Numbered from the stretch's first letter, positions 20,165 through 30,606 are shown. The stretch: 64,000 bases of DNA from Trichomonas vaginalis G3 (GCF_026262505.1 NC_067203.1:24657411-24721410), one strand, 5' to 3'. The notes: generated from the letters alone by a model not told the origin. Made by a program: numbers and translations.

Positions 20165-21434
20165 ATGTCGAAAGAAACAGCGTCTATGAGAGAATACAAC
20201 ACAACCGACAACTCATTGTGCAAGCTCTAAATAAGAACACAACAAACTTTTCAAACTATTCTAAGATATCTGAGTCATTGAAAGAAGGAAACTTAAAACT
20301 GACGATAAACCCATTGACAGACGAGTTTCTGTTTCAAGACAGTAAGAACCATACTGTTTGTATAAATCCAAAAAAGAACTTTAAACGAGAAACCTATAGA
20401 TGAACTTCTTTTGAAGGCAGATATTGACAACAAAGCTGACAAAGAGTATGTAGATGCAACAAGAGACTATATTCTCGCATGGACAGATAGAACATACCCA
20501 CAAAAACATCATACACATAACATCTATGACGTAGATGAACTACCAGCAATGTTAGATGACAAAGCAGATAAAACATATGTTGACAATAAAATGTCAAGTG
20601 AAGTGACAAGAGCTGACAAAGAATATTCTAAAAAGACTCATACACATACCATATCTGATATTACAAACTTACAAGAAACCTTAAACAGGAAAAGTGACGT
20701 TGGACATACACACGATTTCTTCGCAACTGTTTGGTATAGAAAATATTGAAGGAACGGTTGAAGAAACTGGTGGGGATGTATTAAATTGGAAACCTCCTAA
20801 CTTTCCACAAGGTTAACATCGGAAGAAGACATAACAACGATGAGATACATTAGATGTAGAAATGTCTATGTCATGGAGGATGAAAACAAAGTTAAATTCA
20901 CTGCTCAAGATTTATATGATAAAAAAGCTGACAAAACATATGTTAACGATGAGTTAGATAAAAAAGCTGACAAAACAGAGCTTCAAACGTTAAAGACAGA
21001 AATACTTCAAACAGTATATCCTATAGGTTCTATTTATACGTCAATGAACTCTACCAGACCAGAAACAGTTCTGGTTTTGGAACTTGGACTCAAATAGTCG
21101 ACAGGTTTTTGTATTGTGCAAACTCTTCAAAGGAAACAGGTGGAAGTAAAACGATTTCAGGTGAAAATTTACCTGCACACAGTCACTACATAGATTTAAG
21201 TACATCTCAAGCAGGTTGGCATAAGCATAGATTTTGGGATTGGTCAGGAATGAAAAAGGTAAAGGATATGATGTTAAAGACGACGTTCAGTTTGCTATAA
21301 ATTGTTTACTGGGTGACACTCAGGGAGATGGAAACCATACACATCGCGTTTCAGGATATACACAACAACCGGGACAAAGTAAAGACTACATGCCACCTTA
21401 CATGACAGTTTACGCATGGTATAGAATTGCTTAG
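20165..21434 (+). pseudogene. Tail-fibre/collar-like protein gene (Maverick)
   Basis: The region encodes repeated fibre-type units: DDKADKTYVDNK, KKADKTYV, THTISDITNLQETL and HTH clusters, then PIGSIYTSMN, GGSKTISGENLPAHSH, GDGNHTHRVS and a final MPPYMTVYAWYR. The DKA-(D/N)K-x-Y-V-D repeats are typical of trimeric fibre shafts, and the GSIYxSxN / LPAHxH / PPYxxVxxWxR order is that of phage tail-collar (receptor-binding) domains. The gene is broken. A fibre of this type suggests a virion attachment protein. ATTTTATCTAGAATAAAATG precedes the presumed start. Confidence 0.75.
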
Positions 21435-22390
21435 TCGTCATTTTCAACTTCTTTAGCATATTCGTCAGGAGTTGTCTTATATTTGTTAGGAACTGTCTTT
21501 GAAAGTATACCACCTTGAACTTTGACAAGTTTGAAACGAGGTCTGACAATAGTAGTTTTATCTTCTGCTTGCAGTCTGTACATTTTGCCATGTTTGCCTA
21601 AAACTTCATAATATTCTCTTGTATACTTTCTTCTATTTTTACGAACACGAATGTGAGTACCTGTCGAGTTCCCATTGTTGTCATAGTCAATAGTATTTTC
21701 ATATGGGTCGCGTTTAGGTATTTCTATTTTTACTTTGTCACCTTTCTTAAGTTTGAAGCCTGGCATTCTTTCTTGTTTGTCTCTTTTGACTAAACTATTA
21801 AATATATAGTCTTTCTCTAAGTCAGGGTTGTTTTTCATTTCTTCGGGGGAGTGGTTTCCCAAACCTTTTTGTTTACGGCTATTGTAAATATTTAAAACTT
21901 GTCTCATCTTTGCCATGGAGAAGTGTCTATATTTGTCGTCATATGACATTTCATTTGCTTCACCACCTTGTGGTTGATTTAAGTCTCTTAAGATTTTTAT
22001 ACAACTGTCAATGACACCAAGAGCAGAATGGTTTTGGTCGACAATGAAATATTGGTTTACATTTTTTGAACGCAGATAGTTTTTAATATCGTCTGATTTG
22101 AAAGAACTTTCACAGTCAGATGTCAGTTTTGTTGGATGGTATTTGTCAACGAATATTGTCAAAGCAGTTTTCACATCTAAAATATTTTTGGACTGTAATG
22201 GTATGGCTTCACAGTATCTTGTGTTTTGACCGACAAATATTAGCCAGTATGGTGGTCCATCTTCTCTATACCTCGGAATGTTTTCCAAGATATCCATAAA
22301 CCAAGCATTTGGTGTTGAACTAAAGATTTTTATCATGAGTGCTTTCTTTGTCGCTTTAGAAACATAGGGGTCCTTGTTTGGATTCGTCAT
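21431..22390 (-). CDS. Maverick integrase (retroviral-type rve core, chromodomain-like tail)
   Basis: 319 residues. The core at about 20-190 shows FMDILENI, a strand-rich fold, TSDCESSFKSD and a helix with NHSALGVID, the order of the RNase H-like transposase/integrase core used by Mavericks. A K/R-rich C-terminal segment (FKLKKGDKVKIEIP, YYEVLGKHGKMYRL) resembles the SH3/chromo-like tail of these integrases. The gene is divergent from 22408 with only 17 bp between the two ATGs. In a live element it would cut and join the inverted repeats. The frame is long and open. Confidence 0.85.
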   Translation of the reverse strand: MTNPNKDPYVSKATKKALMIKIFSSTPNAWFMDILENIPRYREDGPPYWLIFVGQNTRYCEAIPLQSKNILDVKTALTIFVDKYHPTKLTSDCESSFKSDDIKNYLRSKNVNQYFIVDQNHSALGVIDSCIKILRDLNQPQGGEANEMSYDDKYRHFSMAKMRQVLNIYNSRKQKGLGNHSPEEMKNNPDLEKDYIFNSLVKRDKQERMPGFKLKKGDKVKIEIPKRDPYENTIDYDNNGNSTGTHIRVRKNRRKYTREYYEVLGKHGKMYRLQAEDKTTIVRPRFKLVKVQGGILSKTVPNKYKTTPDEYAKEVENDD

Positions 22391-22407
22391 TTTTTAACCC
22401 ATAAGAA
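22391..22407. promoter_or_regulatory. 17-bp divergent promoter region
   Basis: Only TTTTTTAACCCATAAGA-type sequence separates the ATGs of the integrase (-) and the 133-residue protein (+). On the plus strand it fits the element motif TTTTTA(A/C/T)(C/T) before ATG. Such spacing leaves no room for separate promoters, implying start-site elements that read outward both ways. Confidence 0.5.
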
Positions 22408-22809
22408 ATGGGTTTATTTGGCGCATTAGCAGGAGTTGCATCCAGATTTTTGCCCGCAGTGGGAACAATAGCCAGAGGTGTATTTGGAGTTGGAAGGAAG
22501 ATTTTGAGTACATTAGGTATACTTAAAGAGAAAGCACAACCTATTATACAAACTGTACAGAAAGGTTGGGATGTAGCACGAGATGCAGCAAATCTTATTC
22601 CAAATCCTGAAACAAGAGGAAAAGTTCAAGGATGGATGGACAATGTAGGAAGACAAGCAGGAAACTATTATAACAAAGCAAATGACTACTATAACCAAGC
22701 AGGACACTATATGGACCAAGGTGAAAGATTCTTTAACAGAGGATATAACCATGCACAACAATGGGTAAACAATAACCAACCTCAACCGCCTCAAACGTGG
22801 GGAATGTAA
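22408..22809 (+). CDS. Small amphipathic virion-type protein (Maverick)
   Basis: 133 residues. A Gly/Ala-rich amphipathic head (MGLFGALAGVASRFLPAVG) could insert in membranes. A helical middle is followed by Asn/Tyr/Gln heptad-like repeats (YYNKANDYYNQAGHYMDQGE) and a Pro/Gln tail. The second residue Gly invites N-myristoylation. The layout resembles membrane-lytic minor capsid proteins of adenovirus-like particles, but no sequence family is recognised. Frame looks whole. Confidence 0.55.
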   Translation: MGLFGALAGVASRFLPAVGTIARGVFGVGRKILSTLGILKEKAQPIIQTVQKGWDVARDAANLIPNPETRGKVQGWMDNVGRQAGNYYNKANDYYNQAGHYMDQGERFFNRGYNHAQQWVNNNQPQPPQTWGM

Positions 22810-22828
22810 AGTTTTTTACTGAGATGAA

Positions 22829-22984
22829 ATGAACAATACAGCATTGAGACAAATGGGTTCAAGATGGATTTGTCGGCTTCCAGCAGTTACACAACCACGT
22901 GTTTGTCAAGTCCTTCCTATACCTCAGGAAGTTTTAGACCGACTTAAAAAACCTAAACAACCAGTTGAAAACAAACCAAACTAA
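22829..22984 (+). CDS. 51-residue protein with shared leader (Maverick)
   Basis: A short ORF, MNNTALRQMG... with a Pro/Lys-rich end, preceded by TTTTTTACTGAGATGAAATG. Exactly the same leader (TTTTTACTGAGATGAAATG) precedes the next gene at 23003, arguing that both small ORFs are genuinely expressed units. No family recognised. Confidence 0.5.
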   Translation: MNNTALRQMGSRWICRLPAVTQPRVCQVLPIPQEVLDRLKKPKQPVENKPN

Positions 22985-23002
22985 AATTTTTACTGAGATG
23001 AA

Positions 23003-23419
23003 ATGACCGAAGAAGTTGAAACGGTAGATTTGACACCACAAACAAAAAGTTCAGAACCATTGTCAAAACCTGTCAAAGAACTTACAGATGAAGAGAAAAA
23101 TTCAATAATAGAAAGTGCCAGGTCTGGAAATACAAACCCTAACTACAAAGTCACTTTTCATAGAAATGGAACGGCTAGTATCTCAAAAAAGAAACAGACT
23201 CTCACAAATAAAATATTGAAGTCTGAAGGAGCTTTCGAGACAACAGATGGAAAAGTTTACTTCACTGACCAACAGTTCATTATAGAACATCTCATTGACT
23301 TAGAGTCGAAATATTCTAAACTTTACAACAAACACAAAAAGTTGAAAGGAAAACAAAAACAAATGGCATATGATATTTATGAAGATGTTGACGACACAAC
23401 TGTTCCTGCAAGTGAGTAA
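23003..23419 (+). CDS. Unrecognised Maverick protein with coiled-coil end
   Basis: 138 residues, Thr/Ser/Glu-rich N-terminus, a basic middle and a predicted coiled coil near 95-125 (EHLIDLESKYSKLYNKHKKL). Coding-like sequence continues to about 23,585 and ends GMGWRQRLMAAGGYVK. Preceded by the duplicated TTTTTACTGAGATGAA leader. A scaffolding or core role is possible; unproven. Confidence 0.45.
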   Translation: MTEEVETVDLTPQTKSSEPLSKPVKELTDEEKNSIIESARSGNTNPNYKVTFHRNGTASISKKKQTLTNKILKSEGAFETTDGKVYFTDQQFIIEHLIDLESKYSKLYNKHKKLKGKQKQMAYDIYEDVDDTTVPASE

Positions 23420-23612
23420 AGTCAGAGGAACCGAAAAGTGACGAAAAACCGATAGAAGAAGAAAACCAAAAACTGAAGATAAACCAAAACCAAAGTTTAG
23501 TTTCCAAACTAAACCAAGTCAACCTTCATTAGCTGGTATGGGTTGGCGTCAAAGACTTATGGCAGCAGGCGGTTATGTAAAGTAAAAAAAAACATTTTTT
23601 ATTTTTATAAAA

Positions 23613-25741
23613 ATGCCCCCATATAGAATGGATAGAAAATCTGCTAGAATAAAAGCAGAGTTAGAAAGATATGGTTGGAAAGTTTCGAAGAATTTAAATA
23701 TAGGAAGGGAAGACCCATAAAAGTCTATGACAAACTGGCTGGTCTTCGCTACGAGATGGACTTGGAAACAGCGCGCGCCAATTATCCAAACAGACTAGAG
23801 AGGTTAGAAGAAGAACGTCTTATGACATGCCTTTCGATGTTACTGAGCCTCAAGTTGAAGGACACGACGGCTTTGCCAGATTCTACTGGAAACATGACGA
23901 ACAATTGCATCCTTTGAGAAGGAAAAAAGGAAAAGGTGAAGACGCACATGCTCCCATGGAAAGAACAAGATATGCATATGAAAAGTATCGTGAAGTTAGA
24001 AGTAAAATTACATCTGGTCGAACCTTTACAGTAAACTTTGACAAAGGAAAGAACAAAGAAGGCTTCATGGGTGTACTTGCTGCCATACAAGACGGAAATA
24101 AGAAAGGATACAATCTCAGACTAACCGTAACAGATTTGGACGGTCATATATACTATGCGCATGGCAATGTCACAACAGCCGCACAACTTCTTGACGCTTT
24201 CAAGACTACAAAGAGAGAACAAATGGTTGACTCCGACTCAGACATTTTGAATGCAATTGAAGGAATTGCAAGTGTCAAGTTCGAATGGTACCAACCTAAC
24301 CCTCAAGCAGTCAGACAACATGCTGGATACTTCCCTTCAGAAATAAGTCTGACATTGACTTGACAAGGTATGGAATTTACAATTCAATTGAAACAATTGT
24401 CAACGAACCTTGCATTCTTACATGTCTCAGGAACTCTGGTCTTGTTCAGAAGAGAAATGAAGTATCTTGAGTCATGTGTGAAGACAAGGTACATCTCAGA
24501 GGTCAATTGGCAAAAATTGCACCGTTGGCAAATGTCAATATCCGAGTCAACATTCCGACTGAGAAAGGTTCTTCACATGACGACTATGTTGTTGACAAAG
24601 ACTTACCATGGTTGAAGATTGTAATTGTCCACAACCACTTCATGTTGAACGAAAGTCTTACAAACCCATTGTTCGGAAAAGGCAAGTGCAACATTGTCAG
24701 AGCTGTTAAACATTCTTTTCGAGAAAGGTTTGTTGGAACCAATTCCAGATGACAAGCTGACAGAAACTTTTGTACCAAAAGACGAAACAAACTTTTCACT
24801 GTTAGCAAGACCAAAAGTTGTTCCAGACAAAGTTCTAGTACAAAAGAAGTACACAGTTCCAAAAGGAGTTGGATTGTTCGGATACCAACCTGAACCAGAA
24901 GAACTTCCAATGAGGTTGCAAGAACTTCAAGATGCTATAAACAAACTTCCATTGAGACATCCAATTGACGTCAAATTGTATTGGAGAGCATCTGAGTTAG
25001 GTCAGAAGGTTTTATATGAAACAGGTTGCTTCGACGATGTTTATGAGATAACAGGAGAAGTTTCTCAGAAGATAAGAGACTCACTTGAATTTCCACAAAC
25101 TGGACCAATTGGTTGCGACAAGTTCGACTCAGATGAAAAGATATACTATGTCGACCTTAACGCTGCATACATGAGGTTTGTCCAATATATTCCGACTGGA
25201 ATTCCAAACGAAGATGGTGAGTTCCCAGGAAGGAACTATACAGTTGGAAAAGTCATACAACAACTGTATGATATTAGGAAAGCTTCAAACCCCAAACTTG
25301 CAATGACACTCAAATTGCTTATGAATTCGACATGGGGGTATTCCATTAAAAAACCTCAAGAGATGAAGAGTAAACATTATGAGAAGGTCGACAACTTTGT
25401 TGAAAGGTTTTCTCCTTTTGTTTGAAATACGAATTACCGAAGGTGAAAGTGGCTTAGTAACCACATTAAAACCTATTGTCGAACATTGGTCTTACCCTCA
25501 GTTCGCAAAAGCAGTCCTTGACGAGTACAACAAATTCTTCTCCGAAGTCAAATCCAAAGTCAAGGTTTACTATGAGAACATCGACGCACTCATGACGAAC
25601 GAAGAAGGCTATAACAAACTCATTGAAATGGGAATGGTCGGTGAAAAGATGGGTCAATTCAAATTGACAAAATTTTCACCGAAGTTCATGTCCTCTCCAA
25701 GCGTAAGTACTGGGGTGTTAAAGAAGACGGCACAGAAATAA
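23613..25741 (+). pseudogene. Family B DNA polymerase gene (protein-primed type), Maverick
   Basis: The region begins after TTTTTATAAAAATG and encodes a basic N-terminal part (24,000-24,360), then polymerase motifs: YVDLNAAYMRF (motif A, D-x-x-x-LYP-like), LKLLMNSTWGYSIKKP (motif B, K-x3-N-x3-YG) and YYENIDALMT (motif C position). This is the polymerase typical of Mavericks, primed by a protein at the ends. It is broken into several reading frames. Flanking genes are the small virion proteins on the left and the GC-richer block on the right. Confidence 0.85.
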
Positions 25742-25781
25742 AACATTGCATGAAATAAAAAATTTTTATATTCCTTCCTAG

Positions 25782-26180
25782 CTAATTTCCGTTTAATTCA
25801 TGGTCGCCCTCGGAGTCTTTGAATCGGACAGGTCGAGTTACACCATTCTTGGTCTCAAACTCATAATAACCTGTTTGTCTGTATTTTTCGTCGACTATGC
25901 ACGAGACACGAACATTGACCAAACGGACAAAAAGTGTCATTTCGGATGGTCCCGCAGCCAATCGCATTCGAGCACTTCGAAGAAGCCTTACGTTCCAAGG
26001 AGAGGGTGTCTGGTGCAAGGCAGAGGTCATGAGACTCTACGAGCAGTACATCCTCAATGCCTGGAGGACAAATCGTCCTTGGATTGGCAATTCTACCAAC
26101 TCCTCTGGACGACCTCCTACGCAACTGGGATGACGAAAGAGTCCAATTCAGAGGTCAGGAACTAATTTGCAAATTACCTT
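25782..26180 (-). pseudogene. Decayed coding sequence, GC-richer (Maverick)
   Basis: Coding-like on the minus strand but not in one frame; no family recognised. Base composition is clearly less AT-rich than the polymerase gene beside it. It belongs to the 25.8-28.8 kb block described separately and is broken. Confidence 0.35.
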
Positions 26181-26273
26181 AATTAACATACTTATCCAAA
26201 TAAACACCTAAATTTACTTGGGGTTTCCCCCTAAAATAAAATTTTTTACTCTTAGAACCACTCGAGGTTCTCC

Positions 26274-26924
26274 TTACGTTGTTGAGCTTGTCACCGTCAA
26301 TGTGTCTGACCCTCGTCTTCTTGTCTGGATTTGGAACCCATTGAATTGCGACAAGCTTGCCCATGGAGATTGAACCGCGATTCGAAGGTTAAGGTTCAAG
26401 TGTCCCAAGTTGTTGAGGACTGGGTAAGAACCTTGCCTGTCTCCTTGTTGCGGATTTGTATGGGTAGGGTTGGGAAATTTCGTAAGCGTCATCGGCAACA
26501 AGGGTTGCCCAAACTTCCTCTTCTTCGTGTTTCTCTTTCTTCCTCTTCTTCTTCGTGTTTCTCTTCTTCTTCTGTTTCTCTCCTCGAAAATTCCTTCTTC
26601 AATTTGGTACTCACGAATTACGGTGTTGGAGGTTCTGTCCTTTCCGAGTACCTTCCAGATGGCGTCTATCTCTTCGAAGAAACGGTAGATGAGTCTGGCA
26701 AGGTCTCGGTTCTCTCTCGCGTAAATGCGCAAGGTTTCCGCGAAATCGTTCAGGACTTTCTCATTGGAAGCATGGTTCGTGAGGACATTGGCTTTAAGTC
26801 CCTTCATCTCTTCCATAAGACTACTTTGGAGAGTCTTAACGGTGTTTGTCAGATGAGCTTTCAAATTCAAAATTTGAATTTGAACTGGGCGCTTGTCTGG
26901 CAACATTGAAAGGACATCTGCCAT
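26274..26924 (-). CDS. Unrecognised protein with Arg/Lys-rich segment (Maverick)
   Basis: 216 residues, open. The N-terminal half is helical and could be a coiled coil (about 20-95). A strongly basic stretch follows (about 115-137, ERNRRRRETRRRRGRKRNTK) and a low-complexity C-terminus. Such a basic run could bind nucleic acid or act as a nuclear signal. Composition is GC-richer than most of the element. Function unknown. Confidence 0.45.
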   Translation of the reverse strand: MADVLSMLPDKRPVQIQILNLKAHLTNTVKTLQSSLMEEMKGLKANVLTNHASNEKVLNDFAETLRIYARENRDLARLIYRFFEEIDAIWKVLGKDRTSNTVIREYQIEEGIFEERNRRRRETRRRRGRKRNTKKRKFGQPLLPMTLTKFPNPTHTNPQQGDRQGSYPVLNNLGHLNLNLRIAVQSPWASLSQFNGFQIQTRRRGSDTLTVTSSTT

Positions 26925-27978
26925 TGTGTTCGGCTTCGTGCTTGTTCGGACATCGAAAAAATGAAGTGGTTTGAGAATGACGGTTTTACTTCAAAAAGCT
27001 TGTTATGACGGTTAAGTCATACAACAAGTTTAAAATAATATCTTGTTCTTCTTCTGAACGTTTGTTGTCTCTTCCGATAAAAGTTTCGAACATGAGAACC
27101 AAAAAACGTTTTTTGAGATTGCGGAAGAGTTCAGGCAAACGTTCATATTCTGGATATGTTGGGAGCAGTTCAAAACATCTGAGCTGACTTTCGGACAAAA
27201 TTGGACAATGTCAGAAAATTCATCTTTGGTCGGACTGCTTGAAGTAAGTCCCTTACATGTAAGTAGCTCTGGTAAAGTCTTCTCATTTCTGCTAACTTTT
27301 GGAGTATAGCTTCGTAGTTTAGAAGTTTTAATTTTAATTGTCTTATTCCACTCTTGACATCTAAACGGTAACTATCCATGAGGTCAAGAGTAGCTTTGGT
27401 AGCTTTAAGTGGAGCTATCTGTTCCTTGACTTGTGCAATTTTGGTTGCAATTGTGTTTGAGCTCCTTCAAGTTCGCCGTCTATGTCGTTCTCAACACCTT
27501 CAACCATAGCTTGAAACTCTTCATCGGTCCATTGAGATTGGTGTGGACGAATTTAACTTGCTTCATTCAAAAAATGAAAAAAAATGTTTTTACTCAAAAC
27601 GTTAAGGTTGACTGAACTGGTTGGATGTCGCCTTCACAGGTTATGTAGAACGGCTGACCCGAGAAGTGAAGGAGAGACTGAATTGCCAATTTCATATGGG
27701 GTAGGGGGTTCTCCTTGTTTGGTATTTTTATCCAAGGACGTTTGTTTAGGAACTTAACAAGAGCTTCTCTTTTGGCGTCCTTTATGCCATCGTAGGCTGT
27801 CCCGTCTGTATTTGAATTGGAATTCCAGTCGAAGTCTCGAGCTGAAGTGTAGACCTTCCAGAAATAGTGGTGAACTTGACCTTGGGCTTCATTACCCTGC
27901 GCAAGTACTGCTTAACAACTTCATTTATCTCTATAAGGTAAATTGCCTCGTCAAATCCTTCTGGTATTCCGAGTCCTT
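26925..27978 (-). pseudogene. Decayed coding block, minus strand (Maverick)
   Basis: Coding-like pieces without a single frame and without a recognised family, including helical stretches near 26,990-27,380 and a strand-rich piece near 27,785-27,980 (MEGLGIPEGFDEAIYLIEI). Broken. It sits between the basic protein and the tandem hairpins. Confidence 0.35.
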
Positions 27979-28215
27979 CCATCCGACAGGAAAATATTTT
28001 CCCGACAACTGGAAAAAAATTTTCCCGACGACAGGAAGGACTCTTCCAGTTGTCCGTCCGTAAACCATTCAAATTTTCGAAAATTGAGAACTTTTGGTCG
28101 AACTTCAGAAAAAGTTTTTCCTTCCGACAGGAAATTTTTCCTTCCGACAGGAAAGTTTTTTCTTCCAACAGGAAAGTTTTCCTTCCGACAGGAAAGGTTT
28201 TTCCTTCCGACGGTT
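27979..28215. repeat. Tandem short hairpins, unit about CTTCCGACAGGAAA
   Basis: At least five near copies of TTTCCTTCCGACAGGAAA-like sequence, each an inverted repeat (TTTCCT...AGGAAA) with CCGAC-type loop, plus two degenerate copies with CCCGACAACTGG. They lie directly upstream of the ATG at 28228. The array could be a leader structure, a protein-binding array or a simple expansion. Confidence 0.7.
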
Positions 28216-28227
28216 AAGCCACAAACA

Positions 28228-28771
28228 GATGTCCGACGTACCACCAACCGAGCCCATTCCCAAACCAGAGGAACCTAAAGCACCAGCCCCTGCACCTCAG
28301 CAACCTCAGTTCCAGCAAGTCCCTCCACCAAATTACTACCAATTTCCACCTCAAGGTTACTACCTACCACAAGGCTTCCCGAACTACCCTCCTCCTCAGC
28401 CTATGCCTTACTTCCCCAACCCTTGGATGTTTATGCAAAACCCTGCCCCACAATTCCAATCTCAATCCAAGAGAGACCAAGAGTTCGAGGAAGGTCTGAA
28501 CCGCTTACGCAAAGAGTATGCTACTACCCCAATGGAAGAAGACAGGCTTTCAGTCTCTTCCCTCAAATCGACCGATTCGACTCGTACCACAGATTCGGTT
28601 CGTGACCGTGAAGACTACCTCAAGCAGTCTGAGAGACTCTTCATCCTACAACCATTTACAGTTGGAGCTCTCAAGAACATGCGCAATTACGAAGGTCAGA
28701 CACCAGCTGGAGACCGTAAAACAGACGTACTCGCAAGAGCAGTCCAACTGGTCAAGACAAAGACGAGATAG
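28228..28771 (+). CDS. Pro/Gln-rich protein (Maverick)
   Basis: 181 residues from the ATG at 28228 (MSDVPPTEPIPKPEEPK). The frame is open further upstream through the hairpin array but this start gives a natural protein. The first 80 residues are Pro/Gln/Tyr-rich (PPNYYQFPPQGYYLP), the rest is charged and helical (RDQEFEEGLNRLRKEY). Pro-rich disordered heads with helical tails occur in virion and nucleocapsid-type proteins; no family is recognised. Confidence 0.5.
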
Positions 28772-28857
28772 TCGACTTCATTCTTGCAGCTTGCCCATAC
28801 AAGTAAAAAAATAAACAATTACGAGTTAAACTTTTTATTCTTTCTTTTCTGAGTTGT

Positions 28858-29034
28858 TTAGAGCTGGTTTCTCTTGTAGGAACCTTTCGTACTCTTCCAT
28901 GTCATGTAATTGCGAATTTGGTACGCAATTCCAGGTTCGTTGTTTTTGAACCTTACGTATGTAACGCTTCCATCCTCCTCAGGGAAGTAAGCTGCTAACA
29001 TCTGACCAAGTTTTCTCGGTGACTCGGAGCTCAT
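28858..29034 (-). CDS. 58-residue protein with host-like GTGAC leader (Maverick)
   Basis: MSSESPRKLGQMLAAYF.. ends ..RNQL. In its own sense it is preceded by TTAAAAAGTGACATTTTTATG, which matches the host GTGAC box rather than the element's own TTTTTAYT pattern. A second small gene (29075-29269) has the same type of leader. No family recognised. Confidence 0.5.
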   Translation of the reverse strand: MSSESPRKLGQMLAAYFPEEDGSVTYVRFKNNEPGIAYQIRNYMTWKSTKGSYKRNQL

Positions 29035-29074
29035 AAAAATGTCACTTTTTAAACGTTAAGTTTTTAGTCTTATT

Positions 29075-29269
29075 TTACCCTTTGTTTACCCTTTGTTTGT
29101 CAAGGTAGTATTGGAGTGCAATTTCTCCAAATTCTCTGTGTCGGAGTTCTTCAGCATTTTCCAAGGTGTACCTGGAGAACTCAAAGAAGTTGTCAAGAAC
29201 ATACTGCCATGCTGCTCTTCTGAGTTCGTCGGTATTTTGGAAGTGTTGCACCTTCGAGTCTTCGGACAT
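29075..29269 (-). CDS. 64-residue protein (Maverick)
   Basis: MSEDSKVQHFQNTDELRRA.. , helical, charged, ends RVNKG. Leader AGAAAAAGTGTCATTTTTTCATG resembles that of the neighbour at 29034, suggesting duplicated or co-regulated small genes. No family recognised. Confidence 0.5.
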   Translation of the reverse strand: MSEDSKVQHFQNTDELRRAAWQYVLDNFFEFSRYTLENAEELRHREFGEIALQYYLDKQRVNKG

Positions 29270-29530
29270 GAAAAAATGACACTTTTTCTATTAAACCGTT
29301 TTGGCATTTCTCATGAGTGAGTATAGTTCTGCCGAACCATTGCTGGCAAAAGACAAAAATAGTTGCCTTAGTTGTCATTGCAATTGTACTCGTAATTGAA
29401 TTCATTGTACTTCTCTTCACGTACATAAAACTCAGCAATGGTATTTGCTTTAAGAAGCTACCATCTTACTAAGACTAAACACTTACATTTTTCAAGCTTG
29501 ACTTTTTACAATTTGAATTTTCATGAATTT

Positions 29531-29606
29531 TACACCAAAAATATAATTTATGTTAGAATGTTAGATCTAACATGTTTTCTAACACGTTTTCTAACATGGT
29601 CTAAAA
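29531..29606. repeat. GTTAGATCTAAC palindromic repeat, fourth copy
   Basis: Palindrome at 29560-29571 with TTATGTTAGAAT on its left and two GTTTTCTAACA units on its right. Together with flanking ACACCAAAAATATAATTTA it is an inverted copy of the 17,490-17,600 region, so the repeat unit is about 100 bp. Confidence 0.75.
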
Positions 29607-29689
29607 CTCTCGAAAATCATGAATTTTCCCGAAATAAAAAATAAAGTTGGTTTTTTTAAAAAAATATTTTTTATTTTTATTGTAAGAAC

Positions 29690-30601
29690 ATGTTAGCAAC
29701 AACAGCACCAAACTCGTTAGTCATGAACCCAACTTCAATGTTAGTAGAGATGAAAAGCTTCATTCCTTCTTCATATACTTTCGAAACAAAAATCCAGAAG
29801 ATAAAGCAAGAACTTTTAACAAGTAATTTAGACTGTAGTGCGAAAGATGAAACAAATGAACAGTATCTTTATGAAATGCAGGACATTATTGACCATTTAC
29901 CCAAATTGCCTGAAATCCAACAACAAAAACTAACCATTCCCGAATTTGACGAAATAGAAGTCAAAGCAACTGACTCAGTAGAAATAAAGAAGTTCATACG
30001 AAAGGTAAATTATGAATTCCTGGTTTTCATTGCAACCATAAGGTTATGGACAAAGATTGCGACATGGTATATAAGAACATCTCTGACCTTTACAAATCCG
30101 AAGAATTTAAGACCTACGACAACTTTGTTTCATTAGTTGCAAAATGTGTTTGGGAAATAAGAGATAAAGATAGTAGGGGTAAGGTATGGAACGAACAATA
30201 AAACCCGCTATGTTCGAGATGAAGAAAACCATTGACGCCTTAGTTGTTTTAGCAGGTAAGGTTTCAGAATATAACGCAAAAATAACCCACAATGTTCTAA
30301 ATGTAAAGCAGCAATGAGGAAATATAACTACTCCGTCAAAGAGATAGAACGTATGCGAAACGACTATGCAGATTTAAAGAAAGAAGCAGAGAAACCAGCA
30401 GAAGATAAAATGGACATGTTGACATTTCTAAACAAAAACTATCCAACAGCTGACGATTTCCTTCTATCTGACGTCAAGAAGAAGTATAAAGAAACTTTCG
30501 GTATCGTTAAAACATTCGATGTACTAAAAGAAGAAATTGAAGCCACGAAATTGTTTAGAGTCATGAACCATCGCAACATATACCATGTAAAACGCTTGTA
30601 A
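29690..30601 (+). pseudogene. Unrecognised helical gene (Maverick)
   Basis: Starts after TTTTTATTGTAAGAACATG. The first part (29690-30136) is Thr/Ser-rich then helical (FETKIQKIKQELL); the last part (30314-30601) is a charged coiled-coil-like segment (VKEIERMRNDYADLKKEAEK). It is broken. It ends convergent with the packaging ATPase, separated by another GTTAGATCTAAC repeat. Confidence 0.45.
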
Positions 30602-30606
30602 ATAGT

